From Roseiarcus sp036513315 (GTDB lineage: Bacteria > Pseudomonadota > Alphaproteobacteria > Rhizobiales > Beijerinckiaceae): 64,000 bases of DNA. Under the pieces are notes generated by a model. The model had not been told where the DNA came from. It worked only from the letters and a program-made list of their open reading frames with translations, and did not search any database. Below are positions 26,579-35,097 of this stretch, piece by piece (position 1 is the first letter of the stretch; every line of letters begins with the position of its first letter). Both the position numbers and the translations under genes were made by a program. The stretch is taken from NCBI GenBank assembly GCA_036513315.1, contig DATBZF010000127.1:79642-143641 (forward strand), read 5' to 3'.

Positions 26579-26839
26579 TCAATTGGCGCTCGGCGTAACG
26601 CAGGAATAGCCCAGGAGAGCCGAACCCGCGCCCCACACCGCCTCGGCGCGATCGGGGGCGCAGTCGTTGGCGTTGTGGATGATTCCGGAGGCCGCCGGCG
26701 CGCTCGGCATGATCGCCGAATATTGCTCGCCGATCGGCGCTGGCGCATGCCGATGATGACGATGCAAGGGCGCGCTTTGCGCGAACGCCTGGGACGAAAG
26801 ACACAACGCCATAATGACGGCGACTTGAAGGTTTTTCAT
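26579..26839 (-). CDS. Small exported His-rich protein of unknown function
   Basis: 86 residues from the ATG at 26839, just after a GGAAAAG stretch. Signal peptide MKNLQVAVIMALCLSSQAFA with cleavage before QSAPL. The mature 66 residues start with a His-rich run (HRHHRH) that could bind metal, and include two Cys about 20 residues apart (NDCAPD and GYSCV). Not recognised. It lies 128 bases upstream of the RND pump start on the same strand, so it may be the first gene of that operon. Confidence 0.5.
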   Translation of the reverse strand: MKNLQVAVIMALCLSSQAFAQSAPLHRHHRHAPAPIGEQYSAIMPSAPAASGIIHNANDCAPDRAEAVWGAGSALLGYSCVTPSAN

Positions 26840-27169
26840 GATTTTCTTTTCCAATGCTGGTAGTGGCGCGTCGGGCCAACCGCACCAGCGGGGAGCCGAT
26901 CCGGTAAGCAAAACGCCGCCGATGCGCTAAATCACGCTTTTCAATACAGATGACGTGGGATTCGACGCTCAAGGCGCGCCGGGCCAGATGACAAATCCTT
27001 AAAGACTAGTCCGGTCGCGCTATGGTCGGTCGGTCCTCCGGTCGTCGACAAATCGACTGAGCAACGTTCAGCCGATGCGCGAACACTGGCGCGCTGCGGG
27101 GACAATCTCAACTAATAAAAAATTTAGAAAGCGCTGATCCGCGCCGCGCGCAACGATAGGGCCGCCGCG
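26840..27169. other. Gap without a gene
   Basis: 330 bases between two minus-strand genes. It should hold the promoter for the small His-rich protein and perhaps the pump operon, and the 3' end of the SCO1-like transcript (an AT-rich run, AACTAATAAAAAATTT, near 27110). An imperfect inverted repeat of GTCG/CGAC blocks lies at about 27022-27056. No reading frame looks coding. Confidence 0.4.
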
Positions 27170-27781
27170 TCAGAGATAGGCTTCCAACTCCTTGGCCGAT
27201 TCTTCCGGTTTGCGCTCGAGATTGAACGCCTCCACGAACCGACCTTGGGAATCCATGAGATATACGATCGAACTATGGTCCATCCCATAGCCGCCGTTTT
27301 CCGGCGGTCCTTTGCGCGCATAAACGCGATAGGCCTTCTCGACCTTGTCGATCGCCGCGCGGTCGCCTGACAGGCCGATGATGCGCGGATCGAAACTCGC
27401 CAAATAGTCTTTCAACGATGCGGCGGTGTCGCGTTCGGGATCGATGGTGATGAAGAGCGCCCTGATCGGCTTGCCCGGCAATTTCGCCAGCACGTCCGAC
27501 ATCTGAGCGAGCGTGGTCGGACAGACATCTGGGCAATTGGTATAGCCGAAATAGACCAGGAAGGGCTGGCCCTTCATGTCCGCGTCGGTCACCACGCGGC
27601 CGTCCGGCCCCTGCAGCGCGAAGGCGCCGCCGACCAATGAGGCTGTCCCGACAGAGCTGCGCCGCAAATGCGGATAAAGCGCGATGGCGATGACGGCGAG
27701 GATGGCGACCGCCGCCGCCGCGATCAACCATTTGCGGTCAGCCGCCGGTCGGGGTTCAGGGGAAGAGGCGGAGGGTTCCAA
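27170..27781 (-). CDS. SCO1/SenC/PrrC-family protein
   Basis: 203 residues from a TTG at 27781 with GGAG five bases upstream; the much longer open frame that runs on to 28768 is antisense to the LysR gene and was rejected. One N-terminal membrane anchor (WLIAAAAVAILAVIAIALYP), then a thioredoxin fold with the copper-binding CxxxC in YTNCPDVCPTTLAQM and the conserved His in GYGMDHSSIVYLM. Members deliver copper to the CuA centre of cytochrome c oxidase or act as redox sensors in the periplasm. Oriented away from the fds operon. Confidence 0.9.
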   Translation of the reverse strand: MEPSASSPEPRPAADRKWLIAAAAVAILAVIAIALYPHLRRSSVGTASLVGGAFALQGPDGRVVTDADMKGQPFLVYFGYTNCPDVCPTTLAQMSDVLAKLPGKPIRALFITIDPERDTAASLKDYLASFDPRIIGLSGDRAAIDKVEKAYRVYARKGPPENGGYGMDHSSIVYLMDSQGRFVEAFNLERKPEESAKELEAYL

Positions 27782-28039
27782 GACATCTCCATAGAGGGCC
27801 GCGGGCGCGAAACGGATGATCGAGCTAAAATAAAGCCAAAGCGCGGCCGCCGCCGCGGCGGCTTTGGCGGGCGGCGGCGATAGGTCTGTGCTATTGTCGT
27901 CGCCGTCGACCGGGCCAATCGTCGCGTCCAGCCCATATACGATAAATGAGCGTTGGAAAAGCGACGGCCCCTTCGATCCACGAGGCCCGATGTACGCGCC
28001 AGGGGCGCCGAGCGAGGCGGCAAGGGAGGGCGATCGCCG

Positions 28040-28972
28040 ATGGTGCTCCGCCAATTGGAATATCTCGTCGCCTTGGCGAGGGAGAAGCATTTCGGCCGTG
28101 CGGCGGCGGCCTGCAATGTTTCGCAGCCAACCTTGTCGGCGGCGATCCGTCAGCTTGAAGAGGACCTGGGCGCGCCGATCGTCGAGCGCGGCCACAAGTT
28201 CCACGGCCTGACCAACCAGGGCCGTGTCGCGCTCGATCACGCCCATCGCATCCTCGCCGAAGCTGACATTCTGCGGCGCAGCCTCAAGGACATGGATAAG
28301 GGCCTTTCCGGGCGGCTGCGGCTTGGCGCGATCCCCACCGCGCTTCCCATCGTGTCCCACCTCACCGGGCCGTTTCACGCGCGCTTTCCCAATGTGTCGG
28401 TGACCGTATTGTCGCAAACATCGCAGGAAATTCAACGCGGTATCGATGATTTCGAACTGGATGTCGGGCTGACTTATCTCGACAACGAGCCGCTCGAACA
28501 TGTGGTGACCAAGCCGATCTATGTCGAGGAATATGTCTTCCTGACGCCGGTCGCGGGCCCCTATGCGCAGCGCCGCAAGATCACCTGGAAAGAGGCGGCG
28601 CAGGCGCCTTTGTGCCTGCTCACTCCCGACATGCAGAACCGCCGCATCATCGACGGCATTTTCCGATCGGTCGACGCCCAGCCCAAGCCCTCCGTGGAGA
28701 CCAATTCGATCTTCAACCTGTGCTCGCACGCCAGTTCCGGCCTGTGGTCCTCGATCGTGCCTCGGCAATTGCTACGGTTTTTCGGGATTCCGCGGCATAC
28801 CTGCGCCGTCGAACTGGTGGAGCCCAGCGCCCAGCGCACTATCGGCCTGATCATGTCAGACCGCGAGCCGGCCTCGCCGCTGGCGCGCAATCTGTTCGCC
28901 ATCGACCGGCCCAACGATATTGGGCGGCTGATCGTGCCTCCCACATTGCCGGGCGACCATCCCGAGGCTTGA
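28040..28972 (+). CDS. LysR-family regulator next to formate dehydrogenase
   Basis: 310 residues from the ATG at 28040 (GGGAGGG about nine bases upstream); a frame extension of 29 residues upstream is Arg-rich and unlikely. Winged helix-turn-helix at residues 1-60 (LEYLVALAREKHFGRAAAAC, SQPTLSAAIRQLEEDLG), then the periplasmic-binding-like effector domain. It is transcribed in the same direction as the fds operon, 114 bases before fdsG. A LysR gene (fdsR) at this position is usual for fds operons in Cupriavidus and methylotrophs, where it responds to formate; that role here is inferred from position. Confidence 0.9.
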   Translation: MVLRQLEYLVALAREKHFGRAAAACNVSQPTLSAAIRQLEEDLGAPIVERGHKFHGLTNQGRVALDHAHRILAEADILRRSLKDMDKGLSGRLRLGAIPTALPIVSHLTGPFHARFPNVSVTVLSQTSQEIQRGIDDFELDVGLTYLDNEPLEHVVTKPIYVEEYVFLTPVAGPYAQRRKITWKEAAQAPLCLLTPDMQNRRIIDGIFRSVDAQPKPSVETNSIFNLCSHASSGLWSSIVPRQLLRFFGIPRHTCAVELVEPSAQRTIGLIMSDREPASPLARNLFAIDRPNDIGRLIVPPTLPGDHPEA

Positions 28973-29086
28973 TAGAGATATCCTATCATTCAGTCGGAAG
29001 CTTCAATTTGAATCCTCAACGATTTTGAACGATCTTCCCGAGATAACGTTGAATTGGCGGGCGGGGGCGTCGTTCTGGAGGTTTTG

Positions 29087-29566
29087 ATGACGGGCGCTGC
29101 GCCCTGGGACGTCGCCCTGGCGACGCGCATCATCGAAGAGGGGCGGAGCCGCCCCGGCGCCGCCCTGCCGATTCTGCGCGCGTTGCAGGAATGTTTCGGC
29201 TATGTCGACAAAGCCGCCATTCCGCTGATCGCCACGGCGCTCAATATTTCCAAGGCGGAAGTGCATGGCATCGTCAGCTTCTACCACGACTTCCGTCCGA
29301 CGCCGGTCGACGGCGACGTTCTGAAACTCTGCCGCGCGGAATCCTGCCAGGCGATGGGTTGCGAGGACCTCGTCGCCCATCTCGCGGCCGAGCATCGTAT
29401 CGAGCCCGACAAATCCAGCCCCGGCGCGCCGCTGCATGTCGAGACCGTCTATTGCCTTGGCAATTGCGCTCTGTCGCCCGCCGCCTTGCTGAACGGCGAT
29501 CCGATCGGCCGCCTCGATCGAGTCAGGATCGACGCGATCGTCCGCGATGCGCGGAGCGCGCCATGA
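29087..29566 (+). CDS. fdsG: NAD-dependent formate dehydrogenase, gamma subunit
   Basis: 159 residues from the ATG at 29087, with GGAGG six bases upstream. NuoE-like thioredoxin fold carrying one [2Fe-2S] cluster: ligands in CRAESCQAMGCE and YCLGNCALSP. The helical N-terminal part has LPILRALQECFGYVDKAAIP and a conserved VHGIVSFYHDFR. It forms the diaphorase module with FdsB in the cytoplasm, passing electrons from formate to NAD. First gene of the operon; its last four bases overlap fdsB (ATGA). Confidence 0.95.
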   Translation: MTGAAPWDVALATRIIEEGRSRPGAALPILRALQECFGYVDKAAIPLIATALNISKAEVHGIVSFYHDFRPTPVDGDVLKLCRAESCQAMGCEDLVAHLAAEHRIEPDKSSPGAPLHVETVYCLGNCALSPAALLNGDPIGRLDRVRIDAIVRDARSAP

Positions 29567-31119
29567 GCGTCAAGGTTTTTATCCCCGCCGATTCCGCCGC
29601 CCTCTCGGTCGGCGCCGAACGCGTCGCCGAAGCGATCGCGGCCGAGGCGCGCCGGCGTGGGCTTGATCTCGCCATCGTCCGCAACGGTTCGCGCGGCCTG
29701 TTCTGGCTGGAGCCGCTGGTCGAAGTGGAGACGGCGCAGGGGCGGCTCGCCTATGGCCCGATTGCGCCCGGCGATGTTGTGTCGCTGTTCGACGCCGGCT
29801 TCCTCGATGGCGGGGCCCATCCCAAAGCTTTCGGACGGACCGAGGACATTGCCTATCTCAAGAACCAGCAGCGCATGCTGTTCGCGCGCTGCGGGATCAT
29901 TCAGCCCCTGTCGATCGAGGATTATCGCGCCCATAGCGGCCTGAAGGGTCTGACGCGCGCCCTCGAAATGGAGCCGAAGGCGATCGTCGAGGAGGTTGTC
30001 GCCTCGGGCCTGCGCGGGCGCGGCGGCGCGGGCTTCCCCACCGGAATCAAATGGCGCACCGTCGCCGGCGCCGTGGCGGACCAAAAATATATCGTCTGCA
30101 ACGCCGACGAAGGCGACAGCGGCACATTCGCTGACCGCATGCTGATGGAAGGCGACCCTTTCACGCTGATCGAGGGCATGACCATCGCCGCTGTCGCCGT
30201 CGGCGCGACCAAAGGCTTTGTCTATATCCGCTCGGAATATCCGCACGCCTTCCGCACGTTCGAGGCGGCGCTCGAGAAGGCTCGCAAGGCGGGTCTGCTC
30301 GGCCCGCGCATTCTCGGATCGAACCATGCGTTCGACATCGAGGCGCGGCTTGGCGCCGGCGCCTATATCTGCGGCGAAGAGACCTCGCTGCTGGAGAGCC
30401 TGGAGGGGCGGCGCGGCCAGGTGCGCGCCAAGCCGCCGCTGCCGGCGATCAAAGGCCTGTTCGGCCAGCCGACCGCGATCAACAACGTGCTGTCTTTCGC
30501 CTCGACGCCTTGGATTCTGGAGCATGGCGGCAAGGCTTATTCGGAATTTGGCCTGGGCCGCTCGCGCGGCACGCAACCCTTTCAGCTCGCCGGCAATGTC
30601 CGCCGCGGCGGTCTTGTCGAACTGGCGCTTGGCGCGACGATCCGCCGCCTCGTCGAGGATTTCGGGGGCGGCACAATGTCCGGACGTAAGTTGCGCGCCG
30701 TGCAGGTCGGCGGCCCGCTGGGCTCATACTTCCCCGACAGCCTGCTCGATACGCCGCTCGATTACGAGGCGATGCTCGCCGCCAAAGGCATGCTCGGCCA
30801 TGGCGGCATCGTCGTTTTCGACGACGGCGTCGATCTGGCGCGTCAGGCGCGCTTCGCCTTCGAATTCTGCGCCAAAGAAAGTTGCGGCAAATGCACGCCC
30901 TGCCGCATCGGCTCAGTGCGCGGCGTCGAGACGGTCGACAAAATCATCGCCGGCGTCGACCGCGGCGGCAATCTCGCCTTGCTGCGCGACCTCTGCACGG
31001 TCCTGACCGACGGCTCGCTCTGCGCGCTCGGCGGCCTGACGCCAATGCCGGTGATCAGTGCGCTCGATAATTTCAGCGAAGATTTTCTGGCCGATCCGCC
31101 CCGTGTCGCGGCGGAATAG
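29563..31119 (+). CDS. fdsB: NAD-dependent formate dehydrogenase, beta subunit
   Basis: 518 residues. The first 120 residues are a thioredoxin-like domain without cluster cysteines. Then the NuoF core: FMN/NADH sites in GLRGRGGAGFPTGIKW, CNADEGDSGTFADR and GAGAYICGEETSLLESLEG, and the [4Fe-4S] site ESCGKCTPCRIG near residue 445. Accepts electrons from FdsA and reduces NAD. The start is fixed by the ATGA overlap with fdsG; a longer frame upstream is a shadow of fdsG. Confidence 0.96.
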   Translation: MSVKVFIPADSAALSVGAERVAEAIAAEARRRGLDLAIVRNGSRGLFWLEPLVEVETAQGRLAYGPIAPGDVVSLFDAGFLDGGAHPKAFGRTEDIAYLKNQQRMLFARCGIIQPLSIEDYRAHSGLKGLTRALEMEPKAIVEEVVASGLRGRGGAGFPTGIKWRTVAGAVADQKYIVCNADEGDSGTFADRMLMEGDPFTLIEGMTIAAVAVGATKGFVYIRSEYPHAFRTFEAALEKARKAGLLGPRILGSNHAFDIEARLGAGAYICGEETSLLESLEGRRGQVRAKPPLPAIKGLFGQPTAINNVLSFASTPWILEHGGKAYSEFGLGRSRGTQPFQLAGNVRRGGLVELALGATIRRLVEDFGGGTMSGRKLRAVQVGGPLGSYFPDSLLDTPLDYEAMLAAKGMLGHGGIVVFDDGVDLARQARFAFEFCAKESCGKCTPCRIGSVRGVETVDKIIAGVDRGGNLALLRDLCTVLTDGSLCALGGLTPMPVISALDNFSEDFLADPPRVAAE

Positions 31120-31128
31120 GAGGCTCTG

Positions 31129-33975
31129 ATGCCGCTCATTCGCGAACTCGACACTGGTACGCCGATCCGCATCGGCGCCGCGACCGTCACGCTCACCATC
31201 GACGGGCAAAGCGTCAGCGTCCCGGCTGGAACGTCCGTGATGGCGGCCGCCGCCAGTGTCGGCACGCAAATCCCAAAACTCTGCGCCACCGACATGCTCG
31301 AAGCGTTCGGCTCCTGCCGCCTTTGTCTTGTCGAGATCGAAGGACGCAAAGGCACGCCGGCTTCCTGCACGACGCCGGCGGAAGCCGGCATGATCGTGAA
31401 GACGCAAACGCCACGCCTCGCCAAATTGCGGCGCGGCGTGATGGAGCTTTACATATCCGACCATCCTCTTGATTGCCTGACCTGCAGCGCCAATGGCGAT
31501 TGCGAATTGCAGACGCAGGCCGGCGTCGTCGGCCTGCGCGACGTACGCTATGGCTATGAGGGCAGGAATCATCTCAAGAATCCGACCGATTCCTCCAATC
31601 CCTATTTCACGTTCGAATCGTCAAAATGCATCGTCTGTTCGCGCTGCGTGCGCGCCTGCGAGGAAGTGCAGGGAACTTTCGCGCTGACTATCGAGGGGCG
31701 CGGCTTCGGCTCGAAAGTCTCGCCCGGCGGCGTCGACTTTTTCGGCTCGGAATGCGTCTCCTGCGGCGCCTGCGTGCAGGCTTGTCCGACGGCGACGCTC
31801 AACGAAAAGAGCGTGATCGCGCTGGGGGCGCCCGAACATTCGCTCGTCACCACCTGTGCCTATTGCGGCGTCGGCTGCTCATTCAAGGCCGAGATGAAAG
31901 GCGAGGAAGTGGTGCGCATGGTCCCCTACAAGGCCGGCAGGGCCAATGAGGGCCATTCCTGCGTCAAGGGGCGCTTCGCGTACGGCTACGCCACCCACAA
32001 AGACCGTATCGTCAAACCGATGATCCGCTCCAAAATCACCGATCCCTGGCGCGAGGTTTCGTGGGAGGAAGCCCTCGCCTATGCCGCGAGCGAATTCAAG
32101 CGCCTGCAAAAGGACTATGGCCGCGATTCCGTCGGCGCCATCACCTCCTCGCGTTGCACCAACGAAGAGACTTTCCTCGTCCAGAAACTGGTGCGCGCCG
32201 GATTCGGCAACAACAATGTCGACACTTGCGCGCGCGTCTGCCATTCGCCGACCGGCTACGGCCTTGGCAAGACCTTCGGCACTTCGGCGGGCACGCAGGA
32301 TTTCAAATCGGTCGACAAGACCGACGTGATCCTGGTGATCGGCGCCAATCCGACCGACGCCCATCCGGTCTTCGCCTCACGGATGAAGAGACGCCTGCGC
32401 GCCGGCGCAAGGCTGATCGTCGTCGATCCGCGCCGGATCGATCTGGTGCGCACGCCGCATGTCGAGGCCGATCATCACCTGCCGCTGCGGCCGGGGTCCA
32501 ATGTCGCCGTACTCAACGCCATGGCCCATGTCATCGTCACCGAGGGCCTCGTCGACGAAGCGTTCGTGCGCGAGCGCTGCGACCTTGCCGCCTTCGAGAG
32601 CTGGGCGCGTTTCATCGCCGATGAGCGCAATGCGCCGGAGGCGACGGAAAGCATTTCCGGCGTCCCGGCCGCGGAACTGCGCGCCGCCGCGCGGCTCTAT
32701 GCGACGGGCGGCAATGGCGCGATCTATTACGGCCTCGGCGTCACCGAGCACAGCCAGGGCTCGACGACCGTGATGGCTATGGCCAATCTGGCCATGGCGA
32801 CCGGCAATATCGGCCACGACGGCGTTGGCGTGAATCCCCTGCGCGGCCAGAACAATGTGCAGGGCTCGTGCGACATGGGCTCTTTCCCGCACGAATTTTC
32901 CGGCTATCGCCATGTCTCCGACGATGCGACGCGCGAGACGTTCGAGCATTTGTGGGGCGTGAAAGTCTCCAACGAGCCTGGCCTGCGCATCCCCAATATG
33001 ATGGATGAAGCGGTCGAAGGCTCATTCAAGGCCCTCTATATCCAGGGCGAAGACATCGCCCAGTCCGACCCCGACACGCAACATATCACCGCCGGGCTGA
33101 AGGCGATGGAATGCGTCATCGTGCAGGATCTTTTCCTCAACGAGACGGCGCGCTACGCGCATGTGTTCCTGCCCGGCTCGTCGTTTCTCGAAAAGGACGG
33201 CACGTTCACCAATGCCGAGCGGCGGATCAGCCGCGTGCGCAAGGTGATGGCGCCGCTCGCGGGTCTCGCCGACTGGGAGTCGACGATCGCTTTCGCGCGT
33301 GCGCTCGGCGTCGAGATGACTTATGCGCACCCCTCCGAAATCATGGACGAGATCGCCGCGCTGACGCCGACTTTCGCCGGCGTCTCCTATGCCAGGCTCG
33401 ACGAACTGAATTCGATCCAATGGCCGTGCAACGACCAGGCGCCGAAGGGCACGCCGATCATGCATGTCGATCATTTCGTGCGCGGCAAGGGCCGGTTCAT
33501 GCTGACCGAATTTGTCGCCACCGACGAGAGAACCGGGCCGCGTTTCCCGCTGTTGCTGACCACCGGGCGCATTCTGTCGCAATATAATGTCGGGGCGCAG
33601 ACGCGGCGCACGGCGAACAATGTCTGGCACGAGGAGGACGTGCTTGAAGTTCATCCCTTCGACGCCGAAAGCCGCGGCATTCGCGAAGGCGATCTCGTCT
33701 CGATGCAGAGCCGGGTCGGCGAGATCGCCCTGCACGCGAAAATCTCGGAACGCATGCAGCCGGGCGTCGTCTATACGACCTTCCACCATGCCAATACCGG
33801 CGCCAATGTCGTCACCACGGAATATTCCGATTGGGCGACCAATTGCCCGGAATATAAGGTGACGGCGGTGCAGGTGCGGCGCACCAACCATTATTCCGAC
33901 TGGCAGGAGCGCGACCGAGAGGAAGGGTTGTCGCTGCGCCGCATTGCGCAAGGGCTGGTCGATGCCGCCGAATGA
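31129..33975 (+). CDS. fdsA: NAD-dependent formate dehydrogenase, catalytic alpha subunit
   Basis: 948 residues. N-terminal NuoG-like part: [2Fe-2S] site with FGSCRLCLVEIEG, His-ligated cluster at SDHPLDCLTCSANGDCELQ, two [4Fe-4S] sites CIVCSRCVRACEE and CVSCGACVQACP. Then the formate dehydrogenase core: CAYCGVGCSF cluster, bis-MGD binding domains, and active-site CARVCHSPTG, where Cys371 is the expected molybdenum (or tungsten) ligand rather than selenocysteine; the His follows it directly. Oxidises formate to CO2. GGAGG lies before the ATG, nine bases after fdsB. Confidence 0.97.
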   Translation: MPLIRELDTGTPIRIGAATVTLTIDGQSVSVPAGTSVMAAAASVGTQIPKLCATDMLEAFGSCRLCLVEIEGRKGTPASCTTPAEAGMIVKTQTPRLAKLRRGVMELYISDHPLDCLTCSANGDCELQTQAGVVGLRDVRYGYEGRNHLKNPTDSSNPYFTFESSKCIVCSRCVRACEEVQGTFALTIEGRGFGSKVSPGGVDFFGSECVSCGACVQACPTATLNEKSVIALGAPEHSLVTTCAYCGVGCSFKAEMKGEEVVRMVPYKAGRANEGHSCVKGRFAYGYATHKDRIVKPMIRSKITDPWREVSWEEALAYAASEFKRLQKDYGRDSVGAITSSRCTNEETFLVQKLVRAGFGNNNVDTCARVCHSPTGYGLGKTFGTSAGTQDFKSVDKTDVILVIGANPTDAHPVFASRMKRRLRAGARLIVVDPRRIDLVRTPHVEADHHLPLRPGSNVAVLNAMAHVIVTEGLVDEAFVRERCDLAAFESWARFIADERNAPEATESISGVPAAELRAAARLYATGGNGAIYYGLGVTEHSQGSTTVMAMANLAMATGNIGHDGVGVNPLRGQNNVQGSCDMGSFPHEFSGYRHVSDDATRETFEHLWGVKVSNEPGLRIPNMMDEAVEGSFKALYIQGEDIAQSDPDTQHITAGLKAMECVIVQDLFLNETARYAHVFLPGSSFLEKDGTFTNAERRISRVRKVMAPLAGLADWESTIAFARALGVEMTYAHPSEIMDEIAALTPTFAGVSYARLDELNSIQWPCNDQAPKGTPIMHVDHFVRGKGRFMLTEFVATDERTGPRFPLLLTTGRILSQYNVGAQTRRTANNVWHEEDVLEVHPFDAESRGIREGDLVSMQSRVGEIALHAKISERMQPGVVYTTFHHANTGANVVTTEYSDWATNCPEYKVTAVQVRRTNHYSDWQERDREEGLSLRRIAQGLVDAAE

Positions 33976-34795
33976 AGAGGCCGCCGCGCTGCCGGCCGCC
34001 GCACGCGCTTATCGCTACGATCGCGGCCCCTCCGGCGAAGCTTTCGCGCGCACGATCGCGGTGGAGACGCCGGTCAATATCCTGTTTGGCGGCATTCCAT
34101 TCGCTGTGATGATGACGACGCCGGCCGACCTCGAGGATTTCGCGATCGGCTTTGCGCTGACCGAGGGGATCGTCGAAGTCTTAGGCGACATTCGCGGCGT
34201 GGCGGTCGAACGCGCCGAGAGCGGCCTCAAGGTCAATGTAACGCTCGCCGGCGAGCGCATGAGCGCGCATCTGGCGCGCGGTCGTGCGATTTCGGGCCGC
34301 ACCGGCTGCGGCCTGTGCGGCATCGCGGACCTCGCCTCCCTGCCCGCGGCGCGGTCGCCCGTCGCCAACGGCCCACCGGTCGAGCCGGCGGCCGTCAAAG
34401 CCGCGTTGCAGGCGCTCGATGAAAGGCAGCCGCTCAACGCCGAAACGCGCGCGGTCCATGGCGCCGCCTGGTGCGATCGAGATGGCGCGATCGTCGCCTT
34501 GCGCGAAGACGTCGGGCGACACAATGCGCTCGACAAATTGATCGGCGCACTCATCAGAAGCGGCGTCGCTCCCGCGGATGGCTTCTTCGTCATCACCAGC
34601 CGTTGCTCGTTCGAAATGGTCGCCAAGGCGGCGATCTTCGGCGCCTCGACGCTGGTCGCGCTTTCGGCGCCGACCTCGCTCGCCATCGAACGCGCGCAGG
34701 CGAGTGGCGTCACGCTGATCGCGATCGCGCGGGGGGACCAGGCCACGATCTTCACGCAAGCCGATCGATCCGCTGCCGGGGAACGCGCGGCATGA
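33962..34795 (+). CDS. fdhD: Formate dehydrogenase maturation sulfurtransferase FdhD/FdsC
   Basis: 277 residues from an ATG inside the end of fdsA (14-base overlap). FdhD transfers sulfur from IscS to the molybdenum cofactor to make the active sulfido ligand. Visible landmarks: ETPVNILFGGIPFAVMMTTP, the DLEDFAIGFALTEGI helix, the reactive cysteine pair in SGRTGCGLCGI near residue 118, REDVGRHNALDKLIG and FFVITSRCSFEMVAKAA. Called fdsC when in fds operons. Confidence 0.95.
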   Translation: MPPNEEAAALPAAARAYRYDRGPSGEAFARTIAVETPVNILFGGIPFAVMMTTPADLEDFAIGFALTEGIVEVLGDIRGVAVERAESGLKVNVTLAGERMSAHLARGRAISGRTGCGLCGIADLASLPAARSPVANGPPVEPAAVKAALQALDERQPLNAETRAVHGAAWCDRDGAIVALREDVGRHNALDKLIGALIRSGVAPADGFFVITSRCSFEMVAKAAIFGASTLVALSAPTSLAIERAQASGVTLIAIARGDQATIFTQADRSAAGERAA

Positions 34796-35022
34796 GCGGC
34801 GGCAAGATCGAAAAGCTGGTCCGGATGGCCAATCAGATCGGCGATTATTTCAAAGCCATGCCCGACAAAGAGGCGGTGAACGGCGCGGCCGACCATCTAC
34901 GACTCTATTGGACGCCCAAGATGGTCGGCGAGATCATCGGCTATGTCGAGTCCGGCCATTCCGGACTGAACGCCATCGCCGCGCGCGCAATTGCCGAACT
35001 CAAACGAAGGTCTAGCATGTAG
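34792..35022 (+). CDS. fdsD: Formate dehydrogenase, delta subunit
   Basis: 76 residues, starting with an ATGA overlap with fdhD. Small helical protein with KLVRMANQIGDYFKAMPD and the helix HLRLYWTPKMVGEIIGYV typical of FdsD. It is required for a stable FdsABG complex in known systems. Last gene of the coupled five-gene operon. Confidence 0.94.
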   Translation: MSGGKIEKLVRMANQIGDYFKAMPDKEAVNGAADHLRLYWTPKMVGEIIGYVESGHSGLNAIAARAIAELKRRSSM

Positions 35023-35097
35023 GCGGATTTGATTCGGATTATCGTCGTTCGCAAAGCCGACCCGCGAGGATAAGAGCGGGAGGAACAGGGAGCACTC

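Noticed and set aside
27845..27890. GGCCGCCGCCGCGGCGGC run as a possible regulatory hairpin
   Set aside because: It is simple GC-rich repetition in the SCO1/LysR spacer; palindromy is expected by chance from such composition.
27782..28768. Upstream extension of the SCO1-like frame to 532 codons
   Set aside because: It runs antisense through the LysR gene; a TTG at 27781 with a good ribosome site gives a normal SCO1 length.
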